Assembly: GCA_900545725.1 (NCBI GenBank) | Contig: URAI01000004.1 | Coordinates: 6,333-70,332, forward strand | Direction of reading: 5' to 3' | DNA: 64,000 bases | Source: an uncultured Eubacterium sp. | GTDB taxonomy: Bacteria; Bacillota; Clostridia; Lachnospirales; Lachnospiraceae | In this document: piece after piece, positions 42,540 to 50,710 of the stretch | How positions within the stretch are numbered: the first letter of the stretch is position 1 | Layout of the letters: each line of letters starts with the position of its first letter | Notes under the pieces: model-generated | Databases searched by the model: none | What the model was told of the DNA's origin: nothing | Seen by the model: only the letters and a program-made list of their open reading frames with translations | Position numbers and translations under genes: made by a program

Positions 42540-44039
42540 ATGAGTAAATATATAATGGCATTAGATCAGGGAACGACAAGTTCAAGATGTATTTTATTTG
42601 ATAAACAGGGGGATATATGCAGTATTTCACAAAAAGAGTATGACCAGATATATCCAAGACCAGGATGGGTCGAACACAATCCAATGCAGATATGGTCATC
42701 ACAGTTTTCAGTTGCAGTCGAAGCAATGGCAATGATTGATGCTGCAGCGGCTGATATATCAGCAATAGGAATAACAAATCAGAGGGAAACAACAATAATA
42801 TGGGATAAATCTACAGGAAAACCAGTATATAATGCAATTGTATGGCAGTGCAGAAGAACGGCGGAAATAGTTGAACAGATAAAAAAAGATGGTTACGAAG
42901 AACTTATAACCGAAAAGACAGGGCTTATCCCAGATGCGTATTTTAGTGCAACCAAGATAAAATGGATTCTTGATAATGTTGAAGGTGTAAGGAAACGTGC
43001 CGAAAGAGGAGAATTATTATTTGGAACTGTTGATACATGGCTAATATGGAATCTTACAAAGGGAAAGGTTCATGTAACAGATTATACCAATGCTTCAAGA
43101 ACCATGCTTTTTAATATTAATACATTTGAATGGGATGATGAGCTTTTAAAATATTTTGATATCCCACGTTCACTTCTTCCTGATGTAAAGCCATCAAGCT
43201 GTATATATGGACTTACTGAGGTTTCACTTTTTGGTGAAGAGATACCTATTGCAGGGGCAGCCGGAGATCAGCAGTGTGCACTTTTTGGACAGGGCTGCTT
43301 TAACAGTGGTGACGTAAAGAATACATATGGAACAGGCTGTTTTCTGCTTATGAATACAGGAGATAAGATGATACACTCGTCAAATGGACTTATTACAACT
43401 ATTGGTGCCGGAAGTACCGATGACAGACATGAATATGTACTTGAAGGAAGTGTATTTGTAGGCGGAGCCGTAATACAGTGGATAAGAGATGAACTTCGTA
43501 TGATAAGGGATTCAAAACAGTCAGAGGATTATGCAAAGAGAGTTAATGATACAGAAGGAATGTATATAGTTCCGGCATTTTCAGGGTTAGGAGCGCCTTA
43601 CTGGAATCCTTATGCAAGAGGAATGATGGTTGGAATTACAAGAGGAACAAGTAAGGAACATTTTATAAGGGCATGTCTTGAAGCAATTAGTTACCAGTCA
43701 TACGATGTGATTAAGGCAATGCAGGAGGATGCAGGGATTAAGCTTACAACTCTTAAAGTCGATGGTGGTGCAAGTGCAAATGATTTTCTTATGCAGTTTC
43801 AGGCAGATATTACAGGAGAATCAGTCATAAGACCGGAGTGTATTGAAACAACAGCACTCGGTGCAGCCTATCTTGCAGGACTTGCAGCCGGATACTGGAA
43901 AGATAAAGAAGAAATCAGTGCAAACTGGAAGCTTGGTAAAAAATTCATTCCTGTGATGGATGAGGAAAAGAGAATAAAAAGGCTTAAAGGCTGGAAACGG
44001 GCAGTAAAATGTGCATTGATGTGGAGTGAGAGTGATTAA
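42540..44039 (+). CDS. glpK: Glycerol kinase
   Basis: FGGY-family kinase phosphorylating glycerol to sn-glycerol 3-phosphate. 499 residues, the usual length. Conserved stretches are ALDQGTTSSRCILFD at the N-terminus, YPRPGWVEHNP, GITNQRETT, WQCRRTA, the AAGDQQCALFGQ loop, GTGCFLLMNTG and the late KVDGGASANDFLMQFQAD. ATG 42540 has GAATGGAG about 6 bp upstream. No glpF or glpD is adjacent. Expression is probably gated by the hairpin at 42432-42521. Confidence 0.96.
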   Translation: MSKYIMALDQGTTSSRCILFDKQGDICSISQKEYDQIYPRPGWVEHNPMQIWSSQFSVAVEAMAMIDAAAADISAIGITNQRETTIIWDKSTGKPVYNAIVWQCRRTAEIVEQIKKDGYEELITEKTGLIPDAYFSATKIKWILDNVEGVRKRAERGELLFGTVDTWLIWNLTKGKVHVTDYTNASRTMLFNINTFEWDDELLKYFDIPRSLLPDVKPSSCIYGLTEVSLFGEEIPIAGAAGDQQCALFGQGCFNSGDVKNTYGTGCFLLMNTGDKMIHSSNGLITTIGAGSTDDRHEYVLEGSVFVGGAVIQWIRDELRMIRDSKQSEDYAKRVNDTEGMYIVPAFSGLGAPYWNPYARGMMVGITRGTSKEHFIRACLEAISYQSYDVIKAMQEDAGIKLTTLKVDGGASANDFLMQFQADITGESVIRPECIETTALGAAYLAGLAAGYWKDKEEISANWKLGKKFIPVMDEEKRIKRLKGWKRAVKCALMWSESD

Positions 44040-44044
44040 ATTAT

Positions 44045-44087
44045 TGATGGCAGAAGAAAAATTGCCTGCGGAATGGAGATTAGTATG
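44045..44087 (+). repeat. Dispersed modular repeat, copy 6 (short form), supplying the sbcD ribosome-binding site
   Basis: TGATGGCAGAAGAAAAA, then TTGCCTGCGGAATGGAGA and TTAGTATG. This is the compact form of the family, joining the 5' module seen at 17125 and 48286 to the 3' module seen at 16201 and 17667. It fills the whole glpK-sbcD gap and its GGAATGGAG is the SD of sbcD. Confidence 0.7.
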
Positions 44088-45383
44088 AGATTTATACACT
44101 TGTCAGACCTTCATATAGGTAAGAGGGTTAATGATTTTCCTATGTATGAGGATCAGGAATATGTATTAAAACAGGTAATTGATGTGATTAAAAATAATAA
44201 TATTGATGGAGTAATTATTGCCGGTGATATTTATGATAAAGCAGTAGCTCCGGCGGAAGCCGTGGCACTTTATGACAGATTTATTACATCACTTTCACAT
44301 TTGGACATACCTGTATTTATAATAAGTGGTAACCATGATAATGCACAGCGGCTTTCTTTTGCATCTGATATTTTGAAAAAATCGGACATTTATATAGCAT
44401 CAGTATTTGAGGGAAAGTTAGAAAAGGTGACAATGCATGATAAGTATGGAGAGATTAATATATATATGCTGCCATTTATAAGACCTGCAACTGTAAAAAG
44501 ATATATGGTAGAAGATGTAAGTAAAGTAAATAATGAAAAAACTGATAAAGCCATAACTGATAACATAATGAATTATGACGAAAAAAAAATATCAGAAGAT
44601 GAAAATGACATAGCAGACAATATAATTAATAAACAAAAAGCTGATACAGCGCAGGAAGATAAGACAATATTTACATATACAGATGCAGTTAAGTGGGTTA
44701 TTGATAATACAGATATTGACAGGAGTAAGAGAAATATTATAATTGCACACCAGTTTGTAACAGGAGCTGTCACATGCGATTCGGAGGAACTGTCTGTAGG
44801 AGGTCTTGATAATGTTGAGGCATCAGTATTTGATGCATTTGATTATGTTGCATTAGGTCATATTCATGGCCCACAGACGGTATCAAGGGATACCATAAGA
44901 TATTGTGGCTCTCTTCTTAAATATTCTTTTTCGGAAATAAATCATAATAAAAGCATTACAATCGCAGATATAAAAGGAAAACACCAGGATGGCGGCTGTG
45001 ATATAGAAATATCCACTTTTCCTGCCAGGCCTCTTCATAATATGAGACATATAAAGGGAAGTTATAGTGAAATAACTGACAGAAGCAGTTATATTAATAC
45101 GTGTCTTACGGATTATATGTATATAACCCTGACTGATGAAGAGGATATTTTTGATGCAATAGGAAAACTTCGTTCAATTTATCCTAATATAATGAAACTT
45201 GATTATGATAATACAAGAACCAGAAACCAGTCCTATGTATTATGTGATAATAATGCTATATATAAGTCTCCGGTTGAGATTACGGATGATTTTTATGAAA
45301 TACAAAACGGACAGGCAATGTCTGAGGAACAAAGAGGTTATTTATCAGATATTGCAAGACAGATATGGGAAGAAAATTTATAG
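44085..45383 (+). CDS. sbcD: DNA double-strand-break nuclease subunit SbcD
   Basis: Mre11-type metallophosphoesterase, about 432 residues, nuclease subunit of SbcCD that cuts hairpins and blocked ends. The five phosphoesterase motifs are visible: HLSDLHIGKRV, GDIYDKAVAP, SGNHDN, an AHQFV motif and ALGHIHGPQ. A charged insertion of ~50 residues (around 150-200, KTDKAITDN...KKISEDEND) interrupts the core. ATG 44085 follows the repeat-derived SD. It is followed by sbcC after 24 bp. Confidence 0.94.
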   Translation: MRFIHLSDLHIGKRVNDFPMYEDQEYVLKQVIDVIKNNNIDGVIIAGDIYDKAVAPAEAVALYDRFITSLSHLDIPVFIISGNHDNAQRLSFASDILKKSDIYIASVFEGKLEKVTMHDKYGEINIYMLPFIRPATVKRYMVEDVSKVNNEKTDKAITDNIMNYDEKKISEDENDIADNIINKQKADTAQEDKTIFTYTDAVKWVIDNTDIDRSKRNIIIAHQFVTGAVTCDSEELSVGGLDNVEASVFDAFDYVALGHIHGPQTVSRDTIRYCGSLLKYSFSEINHNKSITIADIKGKHQDGGCDIEISTFPARPLHNMRHIKGSYSEITDRSSYINTCLTDYMYITLTDEEDIFDAIGKLRSIYPNIMKLDYDNTRTRNQSYVLCDNNAIYKSPVEITDDFYEIQNGQAMSEEQRGYLSDIARQIWEENL

Positions 45384-45407
45384 AATTTCCCAGAAAGGAA
45401 AATGCTT

Positions 45408-48218
45408 ATGAGACCTATAGAATTAAAAATGTCCGCCTTTGGCCCATTTGCAGGGCTTACAACACTTAGGCTTGATGCACTTGGTACAGATGGATTGTAT
45501 CTTATAACGGGCGATACGGGTGCCGGAAAGACAACAATATTTGATGCGATAATATATGCTCTTTATGGTGAAGCAAGCGGAAATATAAGAACAACTGATA
45601 TGCTACGCAGTAAATATGCCAATGCAGATACAGCTACTTTTGTAGAGCTTACATTTGTATTTAAGGATAAGACATATATTGTAAGAAGAAATCCGGAATA
45701 TTTACGACCAAGTAAGAGGGGCGAGGGAAGATTTACAAAAGAATCAGCTAAGGCACAGCTTACAATGCCAGATAAAGAAGTGATAACAGGACTTGTATCT
45801 GTAAATAATAAAATTATTGAAATAATCGGACTTAATAAAAATCAGTTTTCACAGATAGCAATGCTTCCACAAGGGGAATTTATGCGTCTGCTGCTTGCAG
45901 ATACTAAGCAGCGTATAGAAATATTCAGGGAAATATTTGATACAGAACCATATCTGTTATTGCAGGACAGGATAAAAAGAGATGCAAATGAATTATACAG
46001 GCTTGTATCAGATTATAAAAAGAGCATGGCACAGTACGTGGCTGACGTATATTGTGATGAAAATAGTGAATATAATCAGGCATTAATCAATATAAAAAAT
46101 GACAGTCAGATGAGCATAAAAGAGATTCTTGATATAATAGATAAAATTATAGCACAGGATAAGTCATGTGCCGATGAATATGACAAAGCAATAATTTCAA
46201 TAGATAAGGGAATTGATCAACTAAATTCAAAACTTACTATAGCAATCCAGACAGAAAGAATTAAAGATGATTACAAGTCTGCATTTACACAATTAAATAA
46301 TCTTACAGAGGAGTATGAAAATGTATACAGTATATATAAAGCCGAATGTGAGAAGGATAGTGAGAGAAATGAATTATCACTTAATATAGAAAAGAGCAGT
46401 GAAAAGCTTGAATCATATGAACTACTTGAAAAGTATAAAAAGGATTATGGAAAAAAGCTGGATAAAATTAACAATATAACGCAAGATATACATGAAGATA
46501 CAAAGAGTCTTAATGAATGTATAAAGCAGATTGATAATTGCAAAAAAGAAGCAGAGATACTAAAAAATACTGAGCTTGAGATAGAAAAGCTTAATTCTAA
46601 AATATCTGATATTATTAAGAAAAAAGAAGGTGTTGAATATCTTAAAGATGTATTTGAAAGAAAGATAAAGGCTGTGTCGCAGGCAGATGAAGCAAAAGAT
46701 AGATATATGAGTGCATTTGCAGCCTATGAAGAAGCCAATAACAGATATCTTAAAATGGAAAAAGCTTTTTTTAATGAGCAGGCAGGAATAATGGCGGCAG
46801 CATTAGAAGAGGGGCAGCCGTGTCCTGTATGTGGTTCAGTCACTCATCCTGTGCCTGCAGTTGCAGGAGATGATGCACCAACCGAGATGCAATTAAAAAA
46901 ATACAAAATATATGTTGAAGATAAATCGAAAGAATGTTCTGAACTGAGTTCACAATCCGGTCTCTTAAGTGGACAGGCAGAAAGTATGAATAACATGTTT
47001 TTTGGTAGTATCGTTAATTTTAATACACAATGGAAAGAAGCATTGGATAATTCCAGTGATGATGAAACGATAAGAGTGTACATAATACAATTACTTGCAG
47101 ACTTAGGTAAAATTTTAGATGAAGCTATGCTTGAAAAGAAAAATGCTGATGAGAATATATCAAAATATAATAACCTTATAAAAATGCTTAGTGATTATGA
47201 TAAAAAGGTAGAACAGTTTAAAGATAAGATTAATAAAAGTAAGAACGAACTTGCAATATTAAGTACACAGAATGAAAATATGCAAAAGCAGATATCACAG
47301 TTAGAAAAAGAGCTTGGAAATAAAGATATAATGCAGGCCAAAAAGCTGATAAATGATATGAAATTAAAAAAAGTACAATTGGATAAGGCATATGAAGCTG
47401 CAAAAAAACAGTATGATGAATATACAATCAATATTAAAACACTAAAAAACAGAATCAGCGATTTACAGAAACAGATAAGTCATACGGATAAACAAAAAAC
47501 ACCGGATATTGATATTCCAATGTATGAAAAACAGCTTGAGGATATGAAAAAAGAAAGACTTAAGCTGCGTGAAAAAAAGAATATAGTGGATATAAGAATA
47601 GCTAATAATGAGAAAGTATATAAATCAATAGAAAGAGTTAATGAAAAATCAGAGAAAAGCGAGAAGCATTATAGCTGGTTAAGAACACTTTCAGATACAG
47701 TAAATGGAAGTCTTTCAGGCAAATCACGTATTAAGCTTGAAACGTATGTTCAGATGTCTTTTTTTGACAGAATTATAATGCGTGCAAATACAAGATTTAT
47801 GAGGCTGACAGATGGTCAGTATGAATTAAAGAGAAGTGATAGTAAGGATAACTATAAGAATCAGACAGGACTTGAGCTTGATATAATCGACCACTATAAT
47901 GGAACAATACGAAGTGTGAAATCACTATCAGGAGGTGAAGCTTTTGAAGCTTCATTATCTATGGCACTTGGCATGTCAGATGAGATACAGTCAAGGTCAG
48001 GAGGAATCCAGATAGATACTATGTTTATAGATGAAGGCTTTGGTTCATTAGATGATGAGTCGTTGTCACAGGCAGTAAAGGTGCTTAACAGCCTGTCATC
48101 TTCTGACCGTCTTATTGGAATAATATCACATGTAAGCGTTTTAAAGGACAGAATTGATAAACAGATTGTGGTTAGTAAAGGTAAGACAGGCGGAAGCAGT
48201 GCGGTGATATCAGTGTGA
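45408..48218 (+). CDS. sbcC: SMC-like ATPase subunit SbcC
   Basis: Rad50-type ATPase of about 936 residues. Walker A GDTGAGKTTIFDA lies near the N-terminus and the SFGP-like start (MSAFGPFAG) is typical. Long coiled coils (~190-460 and ~500-790) flank the zinc hook CPVC (Cys472/Cys475). The C-terminal head has the signature LSGGEAFEASLSMALG and Walker B MFIDEGFGSLDDE. ATG 45408 is 8 bp after AAAGGA; the in-frame ATG at 45402 is too close to the SD. With SbcD it forms the complex that removes hairpin DNA. Confidence 0.95.
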   Translation: MRPIELKMSAFGPFAGLTTLRLDALGTDGLYLITGDTGAGKTTIFDAIIYALYGEASGNIRTTDMLRSKYANADTATFVELTFVFKDKTYIVRRNPEYLRPSKRGEGRFTKESAKAQLTMPDKEVITGLVSVNNKIIEIIGLNKNQFSQIAMLPQGEFMRLLLADTKQRIEIFREIFDTEPYLLLQDRIKRDANELYRLVSDYKKSMAQYVADVYCDENSEYNQALINIKNDSQMSIKEILDIIDKIIAQDKSCADEYDKAIISIDKGIDQLNSKLTIAIQTERIKDDYKSAFTQLNNLTEEYENVYSIYKAECEKDSERNELSLNIEKSSEKLESYELLEKYKKDYGKKLDKINNITQDIHEDTKSLNECIKQIDNCKKEAEILKNTELEIEKLNSKISDIIKKKEGVEYLKDVFERKIKAVSQADEAKDRYMSAFAAYEEANNRYLKMEKAFFNEQAGIMAAALEEGQPCPVCGSVTHPVPAVAGDDAPTEMQLKKYKIYVEDKSKECSELSSQSGLLSGQAESMNNMFFGSIVNFNTQWKEALDNSSDDETIRVYIIQLLADLGKILDEAMLEKKNADENISKYNNLIKMLSDYDKKVEQFKDKINKSKNELAILSTQNENMQKQISQLEKELGNKDIMQAKKLINDMKLKKVQLDKAYEAAKKQYDEYTINIKTLKNRISDLQKQISHTDKQKTPDIDIPMYEKQLEDMKKERLKLREKKNIVDIRIANNEKVYKSIERVNEKSEKSEKHYSWLRTLSDTVNGSLSGKSRIKLETYVQMSFFDRIIMRANTRFMRLTDGQYELKRSDSKDNYKNQTGLELDIIDHYNGTIRSVKSLSGGEAFEASLSMALGMSDEIQSRSGGIQIDTMFIDEGFGSLDDESLSQAVKVLNSLSSSDRLIGIISHVSVLKDRIDKQIVVSKGKTGGSSAVISV

Positions 48219-48361
48219 AAAATCACACTCATGTGACGATTATTTGCACGGCTGTTTGTACCGCAGGTGTCACAAATAGCTTTTGATGGCAGAAGAAAAA
48301 CAGTCTGTGCGAAAGTTTCTTTGATTCTTCGTAAAAAAGCTGCCCAGAAATGAGAATTAGT
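48215..48361 (+). repeat. Dispersed modular repeat, copy 7 (longest form)
   Basis: Starts at the sbcC stop with TGTGAAAAATCACA, then the hairpin GGCTGTTTGT(48250-48259)/ACAAATAGC(48272-48280) around CCGCAGGTGT, then GATGGCAGAAGAAAAA, CTGTGCGAA, TTTCTTTGATTC and CAGAAATGAGAATTAGT. It contains all modules of the family; the 3' part aligns with the copy before csoR. Here the SD-like part is degraded (ATGAGA for ATGGAGA) and no ORF starts at its end. Confidence 0.7.
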
Positions 48362-48459
48362 TTAAATATATTTGATTTTATGAAAATTTTATCATATTTT
48401 GGTTGATATTATTGTATAAAAATAGTAGAATTAGAAAAAAATGAACGGAGGTCAGTTTG

Positions 48460-48828
48460 ATGAAGAAATTATTTTGTAAAAATGAATGTAAAGATAATGG
48501 TAAATGTGGGATTTTTAAGATAGTAGCTATTGCAGGAACAGTTATAGCTGTATTAGTAGGATTTGTTGTATTAATATGTAAGAAGTTCTCGTCAAAGAAG
48601 AATGAAGAAGATACAGAAGAATTTGATGATTTTGACGATTTCGATGATGATTTTGAACTTGATGTAGATGAAACAGAAGAATCAGAGGATGATGCTTCAA
48701 GTGATAAGGAAGAAACAGAGGAAATAGAAGAATCAGAAGAAGATGATGATGATACATCAGATGATAATGTATATATCAAGGATGTAGAATATAGTGACGA
48801 AGAAACAGAAAAGCAGGATGAAGAATAA
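48460..48828 (+). CDS. Small membrane-anchored acidic protein
   Basis: About 122 residues. A Cys-containing N-terminus (CKNECKDNGKCG) precedes one hydrophobic segment (~residues 22-42). The remaining ~75 residues are almost all Glu, Asp and Ser (FDDFDDFDDD, then TEEIEESEEDDDD). No known domain. ATG 48460 has GGAGG 8 bp upstream. The highly acidic tail recalls the one on the small membrane protein at 33685, although the rest differs. A calcium- or cation-binding role can be imagined but is not supported. The antisense Ser-rich frame is its mirror image and not a gene. Confidence 0.7.
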   Translation: MKKLFCKNECKDNGKCGIFKIVAIAGTVIAVLVGFVVLICKKFSSKKNEEDTEEFDDFDDFDDDFELDVDETEESEDDASSDKEETEEIEESEEDDDDTSDDNVYIKDVEYSDEETEKQDEE

Positions 48829-48854
48829 TCTATATTGTAAGGTCTGTTTATTAC

Positions 48855-48883
48855 TTGACAAGCAGTATTATATCTGATAATAT
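48855..48883 (+). promoter_or_regulatory. Promoter of the riboswitch-controlled antiporter
   Basis: TTGACA (48855-48860), a 17-bp spacer and TAATAT (48878-48883). The predicted start lies a few bases before the riboswitch. Confidence 0.75.
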
Positions 48884-48890
48884 ACTCAAC

Positions 48891-49041
48891 AGTATAAAAG
48901 GGAGTAGCTTGCATATTACCTATGTTATATGTTTCGTCAGTACGAAAGATTTATCAGTATAGATAATATTTTTCCGGGGCATATTTAGAAGCGAGACTTT
49001 TATTGCATTTTATTTTGATGCAATAAAAGTCTCTTTTTTTT
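48891..49041 (+). promoter_or_regulatory. yybP-ykoY manganese riboswitch with expression-platform terminator
   Basis: The leader carries the conserved pieces of the yybP-ykoY class in order: AAAAGGGAGTAGC (48897-), a hairpin arm with TTTCGTCAGTACGAAA, then CCGGGGCA and GCGAGACTTTT. AAAAG at the 5' end pairs with CTTTT in the aptamer-closing stem. The same 3' strand (GAGACTTTTATTGCAT, 48993-49008) pairs perfectly with 49018-49033 to form a 16-bp terminator with eight T. The two folds exclude each other, so Mn2+ binding would prevent termination and switch the antiporter on. Class assignment is from family motifs; the switch direction is inferred from the overlap. Confidence 0.85.
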
Positions 49042-49101
49042 ACGCAGAAACAAGCTGCAATCCATTATTATATGTATTTTTTATGAAAGGGATACAAAAG
49101 A

Positions 49102-50082
49102 ATGAATATTTTGTTGAATGTAGTATTATTACTTGTTGGATTTGTCGCTCTTATTAAGGGTGCAGATTTTTTTGTTGAAGGAAGTGCAGCGGTTGCGAAA
49201 AAACTGCATGTACCGGGAGTCATAATAGGCCTTACAATTGTGGCTATGGGTACGAGTGCCCCTGAACTTGCTGTAAGTATATCAGCAGGGCTTACAGGCT
49301 CTAATGAAATAGCAATAAGCAATGTAATCGGCTCTAATATATTTAATCTTATCGTAGTACTTGGGGTATGTGCGGTAATGGCACCTGTGGCTGTTGATAA
49401 GTCAATTATGAAAAGAGATTTTCCATTTTCAATTGCTATTACTCTTCTTTTAGCCGTATTTATATCAGACATGATATTAACAGGAAAGAGTGTTATTACA
49501 GATACACAGGCAATAGCAGGTGGTATATCAAGATGGGAAGCACTTATATTTATAATATTATTTGCCGGATATATTCTTATTACTGTAAGAAGTGCAATTA
49601 AAAACAGACAGACACAGCAGGAAGAGATTGAAGATATGTCAGGTATAAAGTGCGCTGTATATATACTTGGCGGTATAGCAGCCGTTGTAATCGGTGGACA
49701 GCTTGTTGTAAACAGTTCAAGGGAAATAGCACTGTTTTGCGGTATGAGTGAAACTCTTGTAGGTCTTACAATAGTAGCAATAGGAACATCACTTCCAGAG
49801 CTTGTAACATCAATTGTGGCATCATCAAAGGGACAAAATGGAATGGCTGTCGGAAATGTAGTAGGCTCTAATATTTTCAACATATTACTTATACTTGGTG
49901 TATCAAGCTTTATACATCCTATTTCTGCTGGAATGTTTTCATTAATAGATATATGTATATTACTTGTAATGAATGTATGTGTATTTATCTTTGCGACAAC
50001 AGGCAAAAAAATTAACAGATATGAGGGGGCAGCAATGGTGCTTATGTATGTGGCATATACAGCATATGCGATAATAAGATAA
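49102..50082 (+). CDS. CaCA-family cation antiporter (YrbG-like), probably Mn2+/Ca2+ efflux
   Basis: 326-residue membrane protein with ten or so helices in two inverted halves, each carrying a CaCA alpha repeat: GTSAPELAVS...NVIGSNIFNL and GTSLPELVTS...NVVGSNIFNI. The family exchanges Ca2+ (and in some members Mn2+) for Na+ or H+. The yybP-ykoY riboswitch directly upstream argues that this member exports manganese or protects against its excess; this is inference from the regulator. GAAAGGG precedes ATG 49102. Monocistronic by context. Confidence 0.9.
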   Translation: MNILLNVVLLLVGFVALIKGADFFVEGSAAVAKKLHVPGVIIGLTIVAMGTSAPELAVSISAGLTGSNEIAISNVIGSNIFNLIVVLGVCAVMAPVAVDKSIMKRDFPFSIAITLLLAVFISDMILTGKSVITDTQAIAGGISRWEALIFIILFAGYILITVRSAIKNRQTQQEEIEDMSGIKCAVYILGGIAAVVIGGQLVVNSSREIALFCGMSETLVGLTIVAIGTSLPELVTSIVASSKGQNGMAVGNVVGSNIFNILLILGVSSFIHPISAGMFSLIDICILLVMNVCVFIFATTGKKINRYEGAAMVLMYVAYTAYAIIR

Positions 50083-50176
50083 TAACAGAGGTTTTTAGTT
50101 TTATTAAATCATATGGTAAAAATGCACATTGAGGCATATTTGTAGAAAAGAAAAATATAAAAAATATACAATGATA

Positions 50177-50205
50177 TTGACAAATACAAGAACAAGTGCT
50201 ATTTT
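50177..50205 (+). promoter_or_regulatory. Promoter at the start of the ptsI leader
   Basis: TTGACA (50177-50182), a 17-bp spacer and TATTTT (50200-50205). About 500 bp upstream of ptsI. Confidence 0.55.
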
Positions 50206-50211
50206 ATAGAT

Positions 50212-50618
50212 AAAGTAAAGCTGGTTAAGATTTACTTCATTACTTTTTGTGTTTTCGTATTTTTATAGATTATAATAATTAGAATAGTATTTTAATTTTG
50301 ATTAATGCTAATGTTAGTGTAACGGTGAGATTATTATATCTGTATAGATAAGGAATTGTTTTTGATGACTGTTTTCTATACATTAATGGGTAATGTGTGA
50401 GATTGTCATCGCATTTAGTAAGGAGATGACGTATCAACTAGTGAGTTTTAGAAAGTATTTAATTTTACAAACTTAATATTTCAATATATATTTATGATTA
50501 TTTATAATTATTATTGAGGCGTTGTTAATAATAAGTATGGATGGTGATTAATATTTATTGCAAGAACACATAACCCGGAATTAAAGGATTTTATAATATC
50601 TTTTATTTTCGGGTTTTT
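50212..50618 (+). ncRNA. Long untranslated leader or independent RNA upstream of ptsI, ending in a terminator
   Basis: About 400 nt between the promoter at 50177 and a terminator, with no convincing ORF. Local structures are AAGTAAA/TTTACTT near 50214-50242 and GTCATC/GATGAC near 50406-50430, where TGATGACTG near 50364 offers an alternative partner. AAGGAG before ATG at ~50420 is too close to be used. AACCCG (50572-50577) with CGGGTT (50610-50615), extended by AAAGGAT/ATCTTT and followed by T5, closes it. It could be an attenuated leader of ptsI (start 50711) or an sRNA. No known class recognised. Confidence 0.4.
50572..50618 (+). terminator. Terminator about 90 bp before ptsI
   Basis: AACCCG (50572-50577) and CGGGTT (50610-50615) with an inner AAAGGAT/ATCTTT pairing and T5 at the end. 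Confidence 0.7.
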
Positions 50619-50710
50619 ACTTTTTATGACTCAGATTTTTAATGATAATAATATGTGTGAGGGTACTATATTAGTGTTGTAATATTAATATATGAAAGGC
50701 GGAGATTTCA

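Noticed and set aside
48378..48914. 178-codon Ser-rich frame on the minus strand
   Set aside because: It is the antisense of the Asp/Glu-rich small protein; GAT/GAA codons read backwards give Ser and Phe. No SD or domain.
49068..50006. 312-codon frame on the minus strand
   Set aside because: Antisense shadow of the CaCA antiporter, which has clear paired alpha repeats and a riboswitch on the + strand.
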